This document shows, piece after piece, positions 44,768 through 54,748 of a stretch of 64,000 bases of DNA. Location of the stretch: assembly GCA_963851385.1 (NCBI GenBank), contig CAWKPE010000011.1, positions 1 through 64,000 of the forward strand. Direction: 5' to 3'. Made by a program: the position numbers and the translations under genes. The notes beneath the pieces were generated by a model, which saw only the letters and a list, made by a program, of their open reading frames with translations, searched no databases and was not told the origin of the DNA. Numbering within the stretch: the first letter of the stretch is position 1; the number at the start of each line of letters is the position of its first letter. The stretch comes from CAWEFA01 sp963851385 (GTDB taxonomy: Bacteria > Bacteroidota > Bacteroidia > Bacteroidales > DTGW01).

Positions 44768-45493
44768 TCATATCCAAAAATGATAAAAATTGGTTTGAGA
44801 TTTTATTGAGAAATTATTTTTTTCATATAGTGTGCAAGCAGTTTTATTTAAGCCCTGTGTAACAACTTCTATACTCATGCATCCGGCTTCTTTAAAATAT
44901 TTTTCTGATGCAATAATAAGTTTATTCCCTATTCCCTGACCTCTGTAATCGTTATCAACACCAACTAATCCAATATGTCCAATGGTTTCCTTAACATATA
45001 CAGTAATTAATCCTACTGTTTTATTGTCAATTTTATAAATTAAAATATCATCAGCCAGTTCCTTGCCTGTTGATTTTTCAATCCATGTTTTATATAATTT
45101 TTCAAAAATTGAATAGGATATCTTTGGATCTATCCTGAACCTTGAATATTCACCGCACTGCAAGGCGATGCTATACATATTATTTTCAGGGTAATTTCCT
45201 GAAAAAGTTGAGACTTTTATATCAGGTTTGTTGATAATATCATTGACAATGGGTGATAGCATTTTGCTATATGTCGTTTTCAAATCAACAAATAATCCAT
45301 TGTATCTATTCGAAATTTCTTTGTGTTTATTAAATGTTAATGAAGTCTGCCAATAAGCCAACTTTACCTGGTGTTCTTTCATTTTATTAAATATCTTATC
45401 GAAATCAGAAAGTGTTGGCTCAACCGGCAAAATTTTTGCAACGTTAAATCCAAATAATTGAGAATCCCACGGAAGAATTTCAAAGTTGTTCAT
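44768..45493 (-). CDS. GNAT N-acetyltransferase, WecD-like
   Basis: About 241 residues. The C-terminal GNAT core has GHIGLVGVDNDYRGQGIGNKLI (acetyl-CoA pyrophosphate loop, about 185-206) and the end NFSIKSQTNFYHFW. The N-terminal NFEILPWDSQLFGFNVAKI and LAYWQTSL are typical of WecD/RffC, which N-acetylates TDP-fucosamine. With the WecE-like enzyme at 39768 this suggests a 4-acetamido sugar. Start ATG 45493, overlapping the upstream GT2 stop by 14 nt. Confidence 0.82.
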   Translation of the reverse strand: MNNFEILPWDSQLFGFNVAKILPVEPTLSDFDKIFNKMKEHQVKLAYWQTSLTFNKHKEISNRYNGLFVDLKTTYSKMLSPIVNDIINKPDIKVSTFSGNYPENNMYSIALQCGEYSRFRIDPKISYSIFEKLYKTWIEKSTGKELADDILIYKIDNKTVGLITVYVKETIGHIGLVGVDNDYRGQGIGNKLIIASEKYFKEAGCMSIEVVTQGLNKTACTLYEKNNFSIKSQTNFYHFWI

Positions 45494-46421
45494 CAAAATT
45501 CAAATAATCTTTTACAATATATTTCGGTCTGCCTTTAGTATTCTCAAAGGTTTTGCTTACATACAAACCAAGCATTCCAATGAGAAAAATAATAATTCCT
45601 GATAAAAACCAGATGGAAATAATCAGGCTGGTCCATCCTAAAACATGAATATAACCCAAGATGTATTTTATAAGAAAATAAATGGCAGAGATTACTGATA
45701 CTATTGAAATAAGCATCCCCAACTTGACAACGAGTCGTAAAGGTTTATCTGAAAACGAAAGGATAACATCGAGACTTAATCGTATCAGTTTCTCGAAGGA
45801 ATAAGCAGATTTTCCTGACAACCGGGCTACATGTTCAACATCAATTGCAGTATGTTTAAACCCAACCCACCGAACCATCGTTGGAAAATATTTCATGCTG
45901 TCACCCATTGAACAAATTGCTTTAACAACTTTTTTATGATAAATCCCAAAATTACCAATAGCACTATCCTGTTTGGTGGTTGTGAGATAACTCAATATTT
46001 TATAAAATAATTTTGATGTTGTTTTTTTTAAAAAACCATCTTTTCGTTGTTTTCTCCTGGCAAGTACAATATCAAAACCTTCTAAAGCCTTATTGTATAA
46101 GGAAACTATTTCTTCAGGTTGATCCTGCAAATCACAATCCATAACAACCACCCATTCACTTTTAGAGTGCTCAAGACCAGCTGTTATTGCATAATGCTGG
46201 CCGAAATTTCTTGAAAAGTTAATTCCTTTAACACGGTTGTCTTTATTACATAATTCAACTATAGTTTTCCAGGAATCATTTGGGCAATTATCATTTATCA
46301 GGATAATCTCAAAGTCCTCTGAAATATTAGTGAGAACAGACTTTAACCTGAGATAAAGTTCTACTAGTTGAGTTTTGCAACCATAAACTGGAACAACGAC
46401 AGCAATTTTAGAGTTATTCAT
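45480..46421 (-). CDS. GT2 with two C-terminal membrane helices (ArnC/GtrB-like)
   Basis: 313 residues. GT-A domain: VVVPVYGCKTQLVELYLRL, DFEIILINDNCPNDSW, GINFSRNFGQHYAITAGLEHS and VVMDCDLQDQPEEI (DxD region), then two helices near 235-255 and 265-290 (LGMLISIVSVISAIYFLI). The family moves a sugar from a nucleotide to undecaprenyl phosphate at the inner membrane. It overlaps the WecD-like gene, so the two act on one sugar, possibly delivered by ArnT-like proteins here. Confidence 0.92.
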   Translation of the reverse strand: MNNSKIAVVVPVYGCKTQLVELYLRLKSVLTNISEDFEIILINDNCPNDSWKTIVELCNKDNRVKGINFSRNFGQHYAITAGLEHSKSEWVVVMDCDLQDQPEEIVSLYNKALEGFDIVLARRKQRKDGFLKKTTSKLFYKILSYLTTTKQDSAIGNFGIYHKKVVKAICSMGDSMKYFPTMVRWVGFKHTAIDVEHVARLSGKSAYSFEKLIRLSLDVILSFSDKPLRLVVKLGMLISIVSVISAIYFLIKYILGYIHVLGWTSLIISIWFLSGIIIFLIGMLGLYVSKTFENTKGRPKYIVKDYLNFDEQL

Positions 46422-46461
46422 AAGGAAATATCTATATTATCAATTCTACTAAATATCGATT

Positions 46462-48546
46462 TTATAATTTTTTAAGTTCCAAATCATCAAAATAAGCCGG
46501 TAAGTTTTTATCATTATTCCGGCAGTATATTTTAATATCCTGGTAATTTAGGATTTCAGGAATAACCAAATCAATTTGAAGTTTTTGCCACATACCTTGT
46601 TCTTTTTCTGGTTTTGTCTGTAAAATATAAAATATTTTGGAATCCTGTGATGATACTACCAAACCTGCATTGGAATTATTATTATTGTATTTCCATACAC
46701 TTAATAAGTAATGTTCTCCCTTCTTGACTTCGCTTAAGAAACATTTCATCCCAAAAGGATTTTCCTTTGTTAATTTAGAAGAAAATTCTCCTGACCTGGC
46801 TCTTTCCTTCGATTGAGTTATACCATTTTCAAATTTCTGTCCATAATTATTAAGAAAAAAATTACCAGTTGAATCAATCATTTCGGCATTACAGGTATAA
46901 ACAATTATTTTATTTGCAACGACTGAATCATATGACACTTCGTAGAATGTTTCTTTTGTAAGTTCATTGTTGTACACATTCTTATATTGAGTATCAATTT
47001 GCCGGTTGATACCATGCAGCTTGCTGGCAAAAGTTTCTGCCAACCCAGGATCGCCGATCATGAGTATGACTTTCTGGTATTTTATTAATAGATCTATAAA
47101 AGCATAATTATCATCCCAATGCCAGCTCCAGAATAAAAACTTTTTAATACAATCATTATAAAAATAAATTTGAGGATATAATTTTATTAAATTTGGTGCA
47201 TATATTTGCCTTGCATCCCCGCACTTTATCATGCCACCATATAATCCATATTCTTTATAAGGACAACCAAAATTATTTGTAATAACAAGTGTTGGTTTAT
47301 TTTTAAATTTTTGATTTGTCATGTTCATTGAATTTACTAGTTGATTCTTCACTTCCAAATTATATGCATGGCCTATGAATGCCCTTTTCACTTCATATTT
47401 ATATATTAAGAAAAGAAATATACCAAATAGTAAATAGATATATACATTATTAAAGATAATTTTGAATGGCCTGGTATAAATTGAAAGAACCAAAAATAAA
47501 CCTGGGATTGATAGTAAAAATGCCGGAGTAAGATACCAATAAGTTGGTTGTTTAGCTATTAACAGTACCATTACTATCATAGATAATGCAATGCCTAAAA
47601 GAATTCTGTAAAATTTATCATTTTTCAATTTTACCCTTAAAAAGGGTATATGGTATATTAAAGTAGAAATTATTATGACTAGAAGAAATGCAGAAAAGAA
47701 ATAATCTGTAAATAAAACAGTTTTCAGGTTAATAAAATAATTATTTTTATCCATAATACTTAATTTACCACTTCCATAAGGTCCGCTATGTAGAAATAAT
47801 CCTAATACCCAATTTCTGAAGTCTATCCAGTATTTAAATATTGGAAAAGCGAATATACAAAAAGACATTACCGAAAATATTGAATAAATTATTTTCTTCT
47901 TAAATCCAGGCAATAAAATAAAAGGAAGTAAAAAAAGAGGAAAAAAAGTTATTTTAATAGCCAGATTAAAACCTACGATAAGAGAAAACAAAATAACATA
48001 TTTATCAAACCAGCCAGATTTATATGTTTGATCCACTAAGTAAATATAGGTAACTAAAATATACAGTAACACAGAGAAAATAAAAAATTGCTCTATCATT
48101 AATCTTCTCATAAGTTCCAAAGTAATATAAGAATTGAATGGAGTAAGTTGGAAAAATAAACCTGGTAAGATTTTTCCTGAAATTTTGGAAACCATGAATC
48201 CTAAAAAAAATAGTACAATTGCATGAAGGCAGATTAAGGAACTTTTAATTGCGCTCATATACACTTCAGGATTTGTGAATAAATCAACATCTAATGTATC
48301 CGGTCTGAAAAAATGAACAACTCTTATAATTATTGCAGAAAATATCTGAAGAGGAGTTCCTGGGTGATCTATCATCGCTGGATAGCTTAAATGTGCAAGA
48401 TTAAGTCCATTAAATAAATAAAAGTAATCGGGATCGATACAATTAAGATGACAAACAGGTATTTCACTTTTCAAGAAAAACCCAATAGTTGCAAAAGCGA
48501 CCGGGAGTATAAATAGACTTAATAGTTTAATTTTTTTCAAATTCAT
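46462..48546 (-). CDS. Polytopic membrane protein with C-terminal CBM-like domain (paralog of 42657)
   Basis: 694 residues. About 10-11 helices in the first 410 residues, with loop PDYFYLFNGLNLAHLSYPAMIDHPGTPLQ (a run of ordinary GT-C-like loop residues). Then a soluble part and a C-terminal beta-sandwich: ARSGEFSSKLTKENPFGMK, GEHYLLSVWKYNNNNSNAGL, EQGMWQKLQIDLVIPEI, and the end NLPAYFDDLELKKL. The ending W-x-K-L-x-I-D ... F-D-D-L-x-x matches the gene at 42657. It starts 41 nt upstream of the GT2 gene on the same strand. Confidence 0.72.
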   Translation of the reverse strand: MNLKKIKLLSLFILPVAFATIGFFLKSEIPVCHLNCIDPDYFYLFNGLNLAHLSYPAMIDHPGTPLQIFSAIIIRVVHFFRPDTLDVDLFTNPEVYMSAIKSSLICLHAIVLFFLGFMVSKISGKILPGLFFQLTPFNSYITLELMRRLMIEQFFIFSVLLYILVTYIYLVDQTYKSGWFDKYVILFSLIVGFNLAIKITFFPLFLLPFILLPGFKKKIIYSIFSVMSFCIFAFPIFKYWIDFRNWVLGLFLHSGPYGSGKLSIMDKNNYFINLKTVLFTDYFFSAFLLVIIISTLIYHIPFLRVKLKNDKFYRILLGIALSMIVMVLLIAKQPTYWYLTPAFLLSIPGLFLVLSIYTRPFKIIFNNVYIYLLFGIFLFLIYKYEVKRAFIGHAYNLEVKNQLVNSMNMTNQKFKNKPTLVITNNFGCPYKEYGLYGGMIKCGDARQIYAPNLIKLYPQIYFYNDCIKKFLFWSWHWDDNYAFIDLLIKYQKVILMIGDPGLAETFASKLHGINRQIDTQYKNVYNNELTKETFYEVSYDSVVANKIIVYTCNAEMIDSTGNFFLNNYGQKFENGITQSKERARSGEFSSKLTKENPFGMKCFLSEVKKGEHYLLSVWKYNNNNSNAGLVVSSQDSKIFYILQTKPEKEQGMWQKLQIDLVIPEILNYQDIKIYCRNNDKNLPAYFDDLELKKL

Positions 48547-48790
48547 AAATTTGAATATTTCTTATCAATTTCTGGGATGCTAATCCTGTTTGTATGAAGT
48601 AAACTAAAAAAAATCATAGCAGCATTTTGAAAAAAATCCAGTTAATCACTTTATATATTTTACTAATTCTTATTACCAAAATAATTAACAAAGTAAAAAT
48701 ACTAAATGAAATTTTAATATTATTTTTAAAATGTATTTCTTGTATTAGTGGAAGCAACATTTGTCATAGCTCCCTTATAATCTATTTGTT

Positions 48791-50238
48791 ATGAAAAAAA
48801 TCAATTACTTTTCGGTCATAATAATATTCAGCATTATTTTTCTGTTTATTTTGTGTAAAATCATCCTGATTCCAATAACCCATGATGAAATGGCTACGCC
48901 AACAGCTTATATCAATTACAGTTTCTGGCAGATAATGATGTATCCCGATGAATGGCCAAACAATCACATCTTAAATACGCTTCTTGTGAAAGTATTTACG
49001 TTTTTATTTGGGAAAGATCAAATAGTTGTTAGAATGCCAAATTTGTTATCTTTTGTTCTTTATGCTATAGCAATTTTCAGGATTAATAAAACCGTTTTAA
49101 AAGTAGATTCTTTGTTCTTTATACCTGCAACTCTTTTGTTCGTGGCAAATCCTTATTTATTAGATTTTTTTGGACTATGCAGGGGATATGGTTTGTCATG
49201 CGCCTTGATAACTTTATCAGTTAGTTATTTAATTACAGGATTTTTCTACTCGAAAAATAAAGACTTATGGATTTCATTGATTTTAGCGATACTTGCATCT
49301 TATGCAAACTTCACATTACTGGATTGTTGGGTATCAATTACTCTGATAGTGGATTTTTATTTCTTCTTAAAATCAGGTAAACAACTTAGGCAACTAATTA
49401 AACCAACTTTAATAATTGTGCTAATTACGATAATGTATTTAGCACTAATTGCTAATCCGATATACAAAATGCAAAGTACAAACCAATTCAAATATTGGAC
49501 GTCAAAAGGATTTTTTTCAGAAACGATTATGCCTTTAATAGATTTTTCCCGTTATGATTCCCACATGTTTTTTTATCCGAGTTCAAAGTTAATTGCAGCT
49601 TTTATTTTTTGTATTATCGGGACTAACTTGATTTACATATTCTTCAGGTTAAGAAAAGATGAATATAAGTTGTCTAGCCTTTACAGGCCTGTTTTTTTAG
49701 CTACTTCAGTTTTATTATTGACAGCTTTTATCAATATAATGCAATGTAAATTACTAAATACTCCAAATCTGATAGCAAGAACAGCCTTATTTTTTTATCC
49801 TTTATTCGTAATTACTTTTGTTTGCACATTAGGTTTGATTTCATTACTAAAAACCAAGATATTAAAAATATGTATTGCATTTGCAATTTTTTTTTGTGTG
49901 TGTATTTCATTTGATAGACAGATACAATTTCAAATATGCAAGAGAATGGTGGTATGATGAGAATACATTTGATGTTTTGAAATACCTAAAAGAAAAATCT
50001 ACTAATAAAGCAATTGTTTTAAAAACGAACTGGCTTTTTTATCCTTCTTTTTATTTTTATTCTTATACTGGAAAAACCGCCATGGCTTGATTTGCAAGGA
50101 TATGATAAAAGCATAGATTTAAATACAAAAGCTGAATATTACTATATTTTGTCGGAAGATTATAAAATATTGGGACCTAAATTTGAGGTTATTTATAAGG
50201 TCACAAACGACAGATGGTTGGTAAAAAGGAAATTATAA
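48791..50238 (+). pseudogene. Polytopic GT-C-like membrane gene with two frame breaks
   Basis: The first frame (48791-49957, 388 residues, about 10 helices) starts with a loop PITHDEMATPTAYINYSFW, a GT-C-like acidic site. Its natural continuation (YNFKYAREWWYDENTF, KAIVLKTNWLFYPSFYFY) lies in the next frame (to 50090). After a second break the end (PPWLDLQGYDKS, KVTNDRWLVKRKL) lies in the third frame, to a TAA at 50236-50238. The breaks are near 49887-49925 (a T9 and a GT repeat) and 50065-50085, each net +1. True decay or sequencing indels are both possible. Confidence 0.8.
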
Positions 50239-50270
50239 TGTTTAAAAAATAATAGCAAAACAAAGGTTTT

Positions 50271-50984
50271 TTATTTAACAAAAATATTGTACTTAATTAT
50301 GCAGTAAACAGCCCTCAAACCGTCAACCCATTTGATTTTCTTTCCTTCCAGGTATGTCCTGCCATAATAAGATATCCCAACTTCATAAACTCTGATTCCA
50401 GGTATCTTCGCAATTTTGGCTGTAACTTCCGGTTCAAAGCCAAAGCGGTTTTCTTTCAACTTTATTCCCTTTATTATAGGAGCTTTAAACATTTTGTAGC
50501 ACGTTTCCATATCAGTAAGGTTTAAATTGGAAAACATGTTGGATATAAATGTCAGAAGTTTATTCCCGATACTGTGCCAGAAAAACAGGATACGGTGAGG
50601 ATTTCCGCCGGCAAAACGCGATCCATAAACAACATCTGCAAAATTGTCTATCATAGGTTTTAAAAGAATATTGTATTCTTCGGGATCGTATTCCAAATCG
50701 GCATCCTGGATTAGTATATAATCTCCGGATGCTTTTTCAATACCTGTTCTTATGGTTGCTCCTTTACCTTTATTTTTTTCATGCCTTATATACTTAATTT
50801 CAGCAGAAGAATTATCTGAAATAAAGCTGGAAATTATCTGTCGTGAATTGTCAGTTGAATGATCATCAACCAGTATAATTTCTTTTGTAGTACAGTTAAG
50901 AAGAATAACTTTTAAAACTTTTTCAAGTATGCTTATAATGGTTTTTTCTTCGTTAAAGATAGGAATTATTATACTTAGCTTCAT
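50271..50984 (-). CDS. Family 2 glycosyltransferase (paralog of 36101)
   Basis: 237 residues. IIIPIFNEEKTIISILEKVL, EIILVDDHSTDNS, GKGATIRTGIEKASGDYILIQDADLEYDPEE and GNKLLTFISNMFSN, with the end GRTYLEGKKIKWVDG, as in polyprenyl-phosphate glucosyl/mannosyltransferases. It lies convergent to the broken membrane gene and 86 nt beyond the transglycosylase gene's stop. It closes the glycan locus. Confidence 0.92.
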   Translation of the reverse strand: MKLSIIIPIFNEEKTIISILEKVLKVILLNCTTKEIILVDDHSTDNSRQIISSFISDNSSAEIKYIRHEKNKGKGATIRTGIEKASGDYILIQDADLEYDPEEYNILLKPMIDNFADVVYGSRFAGGNPHRILFFWHSIGNKLLTFISNMFSNLNLTDMETCYKMFKAPIIKGIKLKENRFGFEPEVTAKIAKIPGIRVYEVGISYYGRTYLEGKKIKWVDGLRAVYCIIKYNIFVK

Positions 50985-51070
50985 ACTACACAGTAAAATA
51001 GATTTACTCAGAATTAATAATTTGCAAGATAAGCTATAATAATTATTTATTGAAATACTTAAAAAAATTC

Positions 51071-52693
51071 CTACATCACCTTTATCTTAATCTTTTGTCC
51101 CGGGGTAATCATGGTACTTGCGCTTAGGTTGTTCCAACGGCAGATATCTTCGCCGGTAACTCCCGGATAAAGTTTAGCAATATCCCAAAGGGTATCACCC
51201 TGCTTTACAACATAATATATAAAGTTACCTGAATTGTCAATATTTTGAGCAATTGGCTTAGGAGTCTGAATAGAAGTCGTAGTGGCTGTTTTACCTTTCA
51301 TTTTTTGTTTATCTTCAAAACTCATATTGTCTATTTGCTCATAGTACGAATAAGATTTGCGGGGCACATAAAGCACAAGTTTTCGTCCTGCCCTGATTCT
51401 GCTGGTATATAAATCGTTCCAGTCCATAATATCGTTAATACGGCAATCGAACCATTCCGAAATAAACCCGATATTGTCATTTGTTTTCACTGTATAATAT
51501 ACAGCTGAATATTTACCGGTTGGCTTTATTCTTCCGTTTTTATAAGTGGAATAGTTTGGGGATTTAAGCAATTCTTTTTGATTAAAATAAATTGAATCTT
51601 TGTATGCAAAAATGGAATCTTCTTTATCAATAAATTTTGAAGTATATTCCATTGGTAAAGCCAATGAATAACTTAAACCTCCCAATGCCGGAATAATATC
51701 ATGAATATATTGAGGATTCAGATCGCGTAGCTGGTTAATAGGGATTTTGAGAAAATCTGCTACCTGCATCAGGTTAAGTTCCTTATGTATCATTATCGTG
51801 TCGGTTCGCTGTGGCATTGCAACTGGAACAGGAGTAAGATTGTGTTCTTTGTAGTAAGTCATAATATATACGGCTGCAATAAATGCAGGAACATGACCAC
51901 GGGTTTCACGTGGAAGATAACGGTAAATGTCCCAGTAATCTTTTTTACCTCCGGCCCGTCTTATAGCTCTGTTCACATTAACGGGACCGCAATTATATGC
52001 TGCTACTACCAATTGCCAGTCACCAAATATCTGGTACAAATCTTTTGAATATTGAGCTGCAGCGTGAGTAGCTTTAATTGGATCGCGGCGTTCGTCAACA
52101 AGACTGTTGATAGTAAGGTTGTAAAGTTTTCCGGTACCATACATGAACTGCCAAATACCAATTGCCCTTGTCCTCGATCGTGCCCTGGGATTCAAAGCCG
52201 ATTCAATAATTGACATGTATTTTAATTCCGTAGGTACATCATATGAGTCGAATATATCATCAAACTTTGGAAAATAATATTCAGCAAGACCTAGCATCAC
52301 CTGAACTAGTTCAGGTTTTCTTTGAATATACATCTCAATGTACCTGCGGACAATCGGATTATATGTAAGTTTAAAATAACTTGGAATTCTTGCCAGGCGA
52401 GAAATATATACCGAGTCAGGAATATTTGAAACTATTGTGTTGTTTAAAGTTGTATCATTTACCATATCTATTGAAGCAGAACCATGCTGAACATACCATA
52501 AATTAAGGAGGCTGTCAAGGTTGTCTTCAAATACGGGTTTTATCTGGTTGACATCATTTGCAGCTATACTATCATCAACTTGTTTTGAAGAAGCAAGTAA
52601 TGATGTTCCGTTTAATCCAAGAATAATCAGAGCAATTGTTGTTATTTTCCTGAGAAAAGCAGTTTTAAAAACAAATATATAATTCAATATCAT
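51071..52693 (-). CDS. MltD-type lytic murein transglycosylase with LysM repeats
   Basis: 540 residues with an N-terminal signal segment (ITTIALIILGLNGTSLLA, about 16-33). The SLT domain (about 150-290) has the catalytic Glu in MSIIESALNPRARSRTRAIG, then IWQFMYGTGKLYNL and AAYNCGPVNVNRAI. Two clear LysM modules follow: YTVKTNDNIGFISEWFDCRI and YVVKQGDTLWDIAKLYPG, with a weaker one near 305. It cleaves peptidoglycan with 1,6-anhydro product and should be periplasmic. Same strand as the DUF5683, ParB and ParA genes, 207 nt after DUF5683. Confidence 0.93.
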   Translation of the reverse strand: MILNYIFVFKTAFLRKITTIALIILGLNGTSLLASSKQVDDSIAANDVNQIKPVFEDNLDSLLNLWYVQHGSASIDMVNDTTLNNTIVSNIPDSVYISRLARIPSYFKLTYNPIVRRYIEMYIQRKPELVQVMLGLAEYYFPKFDDIFDSYDVPTELKYMSIIESALNPRARSRTRAIGIWQFMYGTGKLYNLTINSLVDERRDPIKATHAAAQYSKDLYQIFGDWQLVVAAYNCGPVNVNRAIRRAGGKKDYWDIYRYLPRETRGHVPAFIAAVYIMTYYKEHNLTPVPVAMPQRTDTIMIHKELNLMQVADFLKIPINQLRDLNPQYIHDIIPALGGLSYSLALPMEYTSKFIDKEDSIFAYKDSIYFNQKELLKSPNYSTYKNGRIKPTGKYSAVYYTVKTNDNIGFISEWFDCRINDIMDWNDLYTSRIRAGRKLVLYVPRKSYSYYEQIDNMSFEDKQKMKGKTATTTSIQTPKPIAQNIDNSGNFIYYVVKQGDTLWDIAKLYPGVTGEDICRWNNLSASTMITPGQKIKIKVM

Positions 52694-52900
52694 TTTACAA
52701 AAATTTATTTAATAGTAACTAAAGCTTCAATTTTCAAATCAATTGTGCCAAATTAATATTGTTTTATTAAAAATCATGTTAACAGGATGAAATATTATCC
52801 AAGATTAGTTAACAGAAATATTTTTAATATTTAAAATTATCGTTTCTATTGACGAATTTGTGATTATTTTATCTGCCATTAGAAACATCAATGTTCTTTA

Positions 52901-53539
52901 TTAAAATCTAATAGAGCAACTCAAGCCTAAATTATGAGAATAAGGTGAATTAAGTATAGTAGGGTTAATGCGCAAAGATAGATCCTGGCTCACGTCATAA
53001 TCAAAAAGATATGCATCAACTGTTGCATCTATTATATTGAGTACATAAAATCCGGCAAGCCCAAGTATGCTTAAATTGCGGTATCGTTCATGATAATCCA
53101 TTACATCCAGAAGCTGTTCACGTGAAAAATTTTTTGTACTAAGTCCGAAATAAGTAAAATCATAATTAGTATTTGGATCATTGTCTATACGATCGACATA
53201 TGATTGTTTGAATTTTGTATAATAGTTGTTGTTAAAATTTATTGCATAAAAAAGGGCTATAAAGCCGGCGTAAATTATAGGTACTTTCCAGTATTTCCTG
53301 TTATAAATTTGTCCTAAACCAGGTAAAACAGCTGAATAAAGAGAAGCTTTTCTCGGAGAATGTAATTGTATTAATGAAGTATCGTAAGGAGTAACTCCAG
53401 TTAGTTTTTGACCACAACAAGAATTGTTTATGTCATTAATTGGAAAAGCAAAAAAAATAAATAAAGGAAGCAATTTGCACAAAACCCAAGTTATACTGTC
53501 AGAACTTTTTTGTTGAATTACTATTTGATTATCTAACAT
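52901..53539 (-). CDS. DUF5683-type membrane protein
   Basis: 212 residues. N-terminal signal-like helix (LCKLLPLFIFFAFPI), the DUF5683 signature SPRKASLYSAVLPGLGQIYNRK then YWKVPIIYAGFIALFYAIN (about 62-100), and a later helix LSILGLAGFYVLNIIDATVDAYL. Function unknown, but its place between ParB and an MltD-type enzyme is typical for Bacteroidota. Confidence 0.85.
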   Translation of the reverse strand: MLDNQIVIQQKSSDSITWVLCKLLPLFIFFAFPINDINNSCCGQKLTGVTPYDTSLIQLHSPRKASLYSAVLPGLGQIYNRKYWKVPIIYAGFIALFYAINFNNNYYTKFKQSYVDRIDNDPNTNYDFTYFGLSTKNFSREQLLDVMDYHERYRNLSILGLAGFYVLNIIDATVDAYLFDYDVSQDLSLRINPTILNSPYSHNLGLSCSIRF

Positions 53540-53711
53540 GTAAATATATCCTTATTTTCCAGTCATTTGAAAATTTGAAGAAGAACTTCTTACCTGTTTA
53601 TGCACTGCAGGTAGTTTGGTTCCTGTATTTATCAATAAACTGTTTAAAAGCAAACTTTTAATTCCTTAAATTTAATATTCATTATTTCTGTTAAACTCTT
53701 GAATAAGGATT

Positions 53712-54601
53712 TTATTTTTTATCAAGAACAGAAATAATACGTTCGAGATCTTCATCTGTTTTAAACGAAATAATAATTTTACCTTCACCTTTAATATTAC
53801 GTTTAAATTCAACAGGACTGTCAAAGTACTTCCTTAAATGTTGTTGCAGATCTTCATAATCCCGGTTAGGCTCGGTTATTTCTTTTTTATTTGTTTTGTT
53901 TTTTGAATCAGATGTGGTCTTTTCACTAATATTACGCACCAGATCTTCAACTTCGCGTACGGATAGATTTTTATTAATAACCTTATGAAAAACCTCTACC
54001 TGTTTATCTGCATCTTCAATAGAAATAAGGGCTTTTGCATGGCCCATGGTTAATTTCTCTTCACGAATTCCCAATTGTATTTCAGCAGGTAGTTTCAATA
54101 ACCGGAGATAATTTGCAATAGTTGATCGTTTTTTTCCAACCCTGTCACTAATATTTTCCTGTGTAAGATTACATTCGTCAACAAGACGCTGGTAACTAAC
54201 AGCTACTTCAATGGCATTTAAATCTGTGCGATGAATATTTTCAACAAGTGCTAATTCCAGCATTCCCTGGTCATCGGCACTGCGAACAAAAGCTGGAATA
54301 AATTCAAGATTGGCAATTTTTGCAGCTCTTACTCTGCGTTCTCCGGCAATAAGCTGATATCTTCCATTTTCAAGTTTACGAAGAGTAACCGGTTGCACTA
54401 CTCCTAGTTGTTTTATAGAAATAGCAAGTTCCTGAAGCGCTTCTTCATCAAAATTCTGTCGTGGTTGAAAAGGATTAACATCTATAATGATAGTTCTATC
54501 TCATTGTTAGCTTCAACAGCCTGAACTATCTCTTTTGTAACGTTCGCTTCTTCAATCAATGCACCTAAACCTCTTCCTAATGCATTTTTTCTGGCATTCA
54601 T
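53712..54601 (-). CDS. parB: Chromosome-partition protein ParB, with one frame break
   Basis: ParB binds parS, loads CTP and spreads. The first 39 codons (54601 to a TAG at 54482-54484) read MNARKNALGRGLGALIEEAN and end EIELSL. From 54485 the other frame gives IDVNPFQPRQNFDEEALQEL, then the CTPase/ParB box IAGERRVRAAKIANLEF, the HTH (TQENISDRVGKKRSTIANYLRLLKL) and the C-terminal dimer domain (YFDSPVEFKRNIKGEGKI). One missing base near 54484 explains the split. The whole would have about 295 residues, normal for the family. It is 147 nt downstream of parA. Confidence 0.9.
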
Positions 54602-54748
54602 AATTTAGTATTTCAAGGTAATTTTTAAATTCGTTGTATCATAAACCTGCCTTATCAATTGTTCTATTGCACAGGAAACACTCCATTTTAATTTTTTCCG
54701 TTTTTGCTAATTATAGATTGAGTGTTAAAAATTCTTTACAATTGATGG

